DNA of 64,000 nucleotides. It comes from CAYMEV01 sp964389675 [NCBI: uncultured Candidatus Sumerlaeota bacterium]. Its GTDB lineage: Bacteria > CAYMEV01. The stretch lies in the NCBI GenBank assembly GCA_964389675.1, contig CAYMEV010000018.1, positions 1 to 64,000 on the forward strand, read 5' to 3'. Made by a program: the position numbers and the translations under genes. How positions within the stretch are numbered: position 1 is the first letter of the stretch; the number at the start of each line of letters is the position of its first letter. This document shows, piece by piece, positions 62,249-64,000 of this stretch. The notes beneath the pieces are model-generated. The model was not told the DNA's origin. It saw nothing but the letters and a program-made list of their open reading frames with translations, and ran no database searches.

Positions 62249-63100
62249 TCAGGACTGATACCAGATAAGCCAGCCCTTCCTGAGCCAGGACCTGCTGAGA
62301 TTGATCCTGTAGCCATCTCCTGCCAGTTTTCTGGCTGAAGCCTCAAACCACTGGCGCCTGCCCCAGATGTCATGAACCCTTGTGCTTAAAGCGGACTTTT
62401 CCCATGCACTCAGGAAATCACCTGCTGATTCACCCCTGACTGCCCTGTGTATATGATTCTTCGGCAATACAGACCTGAAATCGGAAGGATTAAAGCCCTG
62501 CACAAAGTTTGTGCTGAAGATAACAGCTTCATATTTCCATCCCCCTTCCTTTCTTCTCCTCATAAGATTAGCTGACCATATGCGCCCGAGCGGATCTGAA
62601 GTACCCTCAATCAGCAGGCCTCCCGGAAGGACCGGTTCAGCCATAAGTGCATATGCATCCCGGACAAGGCACTCATCATACTGCCTTAGAACATTAAAGG
62701 CCCTTATCATCCGTACCCTTTCATAAGTGCCGTCTTCCCCAGGCCTAAGCGGGACATTGAAACCTCCCAGGCGGAACTCTACATACTGATCTGCATAGGC
62801 AAGGGCTGATCTTACCCTCTCATGACTGATCTCCACCCCTATTATGCGAAGCCTGCTGTTCAGCCTCCTGAGCCTGCATGATGTCTCCACAGTGGTTTTG
62901 GGAGAATCCCCATACCCCAGGTCAATAAAGCAGGACCCTCCAAAAACCCCGTCTTCCCTCATTATAAGCCCTGGATCATATCTGCAGAGAAAGTGATCCA
63001 CCCTTCTTAATCTGTTTACGGCAGTCTTACCCCTCGTAATACCCCCGGCAGGCCTTCCGGGCCTGCCTGTCCCCACCTTTTTTATCCTTTTCTTATCCAC
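62249..63100 (-). CDS. Class I SAM-dependent methyltransferase-like protein
   Basis: 283 residues with a very basic N-terminus (about 1-35, rich in Lys, Arg and Gly) that looks like a nucleic-acid-binding tail. The methyltransferase fold shows 'FIDLGYGDSP' (motif I), 'RIIGVEISHERV' with the acidic residue after strand 2, and 'MIRAFNVLRQYDE'. The C-terminal region is rich in Trp and Arg ('RQWFEASARKLAG', 'SWLRKGWLIWYQS'). The target may be RNA, judged only from the basic tail. GTG start with a weak ribosome site. Convergent with bcp. Confidence 0.6.
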   Translation of the reverse strand: MDKKRIKKVGTGRPGRPAGGITRGKTAVNRLRRVDHFLCRYDPGLIMREDGVFGGSCFIDLGYGDSPKTTVETSCRLRRLNSRLRIIGVEISHERVRSALAYADQYVEFRLGGFNVPLRPGEDGTYERVRMIRAFNVLRQYDECLVRDAYALMAEPVLPGGLLIEGTSDPLGRIWSANLMRRRKEGGWKYEAVIFSTNFVQGFNPSDFRSVLPKNHIHRAVRGESAGDFLSAWEKSALSTRVHDIWGRRQWFEASARKLAGDGYRINLSRSWLRKGWLIWYQS

Positions 63101-63237
63101 AGCAATTCTCTTTATCAGCCGGTATTTTGGTCTGAGGATGCTAAACGCTTATCCAGGAGAAATAGATATTAAGGATTTCTGTCTTTTATTCAAGATTTAA
63201 ATCAGGTATGGCATACAGCTTTAATGGAGGCGGGAAT

Positions 63238-63981
63238 TCAGTCTTCAGTGCCGAGATTGATCATCTTGTGGTCCCTGAGATAATCCTTGAAGGATACCTT
63301 CTTAAGGTTTGAAAGCCTCTCTACAATATCCTTCATCTTTCCGAGGCTTGAGAGGATTCTTTCTACATATTCCATGTTCTGCGGAGCTGTCATCTTTATC
63401 AGTTCGGCATTTATGCTGGCCGTTGTAAGAGGGTTGTTCAGTTCATGGGATATGCTCGCTATCATGGCTTTTACAGTCTCAATCTTTTCTATTTCCAGTA
63501 TATGCTGTTTAAGCAGGCTGTTCTCAAGGCTGTGTATCATTCTTAGCTCCAGCTCTTCAAGCTTGAATGGAACAAACATGATATCGTCGATACCTGACCC
63601 GAATATCTCTCTTGAAATATTCTTTGAGCTGCACATGAGTATGATCGGGCAGTCCTTCTTCTCCTTGATGGCTTTAATAAGCTCTATGTTTTTCGGATTG
63701 TCCTCCACAATACCATAATCAAGAAGTATTATATTCGGGTCATAGGCCTGTGTCTTCTCAATAATATCAGATATCAGATAAACCTCTGATACATCAAATC
63801 CGATCAGCTTCACATAGTCCTTTATAAGCTTGAAATACTCAGTATCCTTCTTGAAGAAGACAAGCACCCTGTTCTGGTCCTTTTCGATATAGGTCCTGAA
63901 CTTGGGTTCAAATTTATAAACAAGGTTGACCGTTTCCTCAGAGCTTACAGATGCCAGGCTCTGTGAGAACAATATGGACAT
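63238..63981 (-). CDS. Receiver-HisKA protein lacking an ATPase domain
   Basis: 247 residues from the ATG at 63981, which has GGAAGGG upstream. Residues about 38-155 form a receiver ('VLVFFKKDTEYFKLIK', 'DPNIILLDYGIVED' with the phosphorylatable Asp, 'DIMFVPFKLEEL' without the usual Lys-Pro). Residues about 165-230 are a dimerisation/phosphoacceptor helix pair with 'SISHELNNPLTTASI', a normal H box. The protein stops before any N, G1 or G2 box. It cannot autophosphorylate. It may act as a phosphotransfer partner or heterodimerise with a full kinase. A frame beyond the window edge cannot be excluded, but the start looks real. Confidence 0.75.
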   Translation of the reverse strand: MSILFSQSLASVSSEETVNLVYKFEPKFRTYIEKDQNRVLVFFKKDTEYFKLIKDYVKLIGFDVSEVYLISDIIEKTQAYDPNIILLDYGIVEDNPKNIELIKAIKEKKDCPIILMCSSKNISREIFGSGIDDIMFVPFKLEELELRMIHSLENSLLKQHILEIEKIETVKAMIASISHELNNPLTTASINAELIKMTAPQNMEYVERILSSLGKMKDIVERLSNLKKVSFKDYLRDHKMINLGTED

Positions 63982-64000
63982 TTTGCCCTTCCTGTCCCTT

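Overview
The window looks like a piece of the chromosome of a diderm (Gram-negative) bacterium outside the well-studied groups. Evidence for an outer membrane is a Wza-type exporter, a beta-barrel protein, LptB with an LptC/LptA-like partner, and SecDF-YajC. The regulatory phosphotransferase set (HprK, HPr, enzyme I, no sugar-specific EII in view) next to rpoN, and the many prepilin-like proteins, fit phyla such as Spirochaetota, Omnitrophota or similar deep lineages. I cannot assign a phylum from sequence reading alone. Base composition is moderately AT-rich. Promoters of the sigma-70 type (TTGAxx, 16-17 bp, TATATT/TATAAT) are easy to see, and TTG start codons are unusually frequent.

Layout. 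1-2,300 is an insertion-sequence graveyard: a 3'-broken rve-type transposase and an IS3-family element with an intact orfA and a decayed orfB. 2,324-12,535 (minus strand) is a ten-gene exopolysaccharide operon read from one strong promoter at 12,561-12,589: outer-membrane barrel, Wza, a hypothetical protein, UDP-sugar dehydrogenase, Wzc-like tyrosine kinase, PHP-type phosphatase, VanZ-like protein, small priming sugar transferase, epimerase and GT4 glycosyltransferase. The last four are visibly more AT-rich. Divergent from it are a second, large priming transferase and a TPR protein (12,617-15,627). 15,612-18,526 is a histidine kinase paired with a periplasmic binding protein. 18,721-23,645 holds a GT-C type membrane protein and three GT4 glycosyltransferases.

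23,803-32,385 contains two tandem paralogous prepilin cassettes. In each, a PilW-like gene on the plus strand faces a PilV-PilX-like pair on the minus strand, and each divergent gene start has its own promoter. The second cassette carries an extra single-span membrane protein. No pilus ATPase, platform or secretin is in the window. 32,523-41,888 holds a metallophosphoesterase, a TPR protein, tgt, yajC-secD-secF and a RelA/SpoT homologue whose hydrolase motif is destroyed. A REP-associated transposase with its palindromes follows (41,906-42,862). 42,919-46,692 is a thioredoxin / triple-REC diguanylate cyclase / GT39 operon. It is divergent from a flippase-like/methyltransferase fusion across a perfect palindrome.

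48,616-61,613 is a 13-kb co-directional run: acetyltransferase, epimerase, HIT protein, LptC/A-like protein, lptB, rpoN, hpf, hprK, ptsH, ptsI, an inositol-monophosphatase family enzyme and a REC/HD-GYP protein. It joins LPS export, sigma-54, ribosome hibernation and the regulatory PTS. The right end holds a Bcp peroxiredoxin, an unrecognised methyltransferase and a REC-HisKA protein without an ATPase domain. No tRNA, rRNA or CRISPR array was seen.
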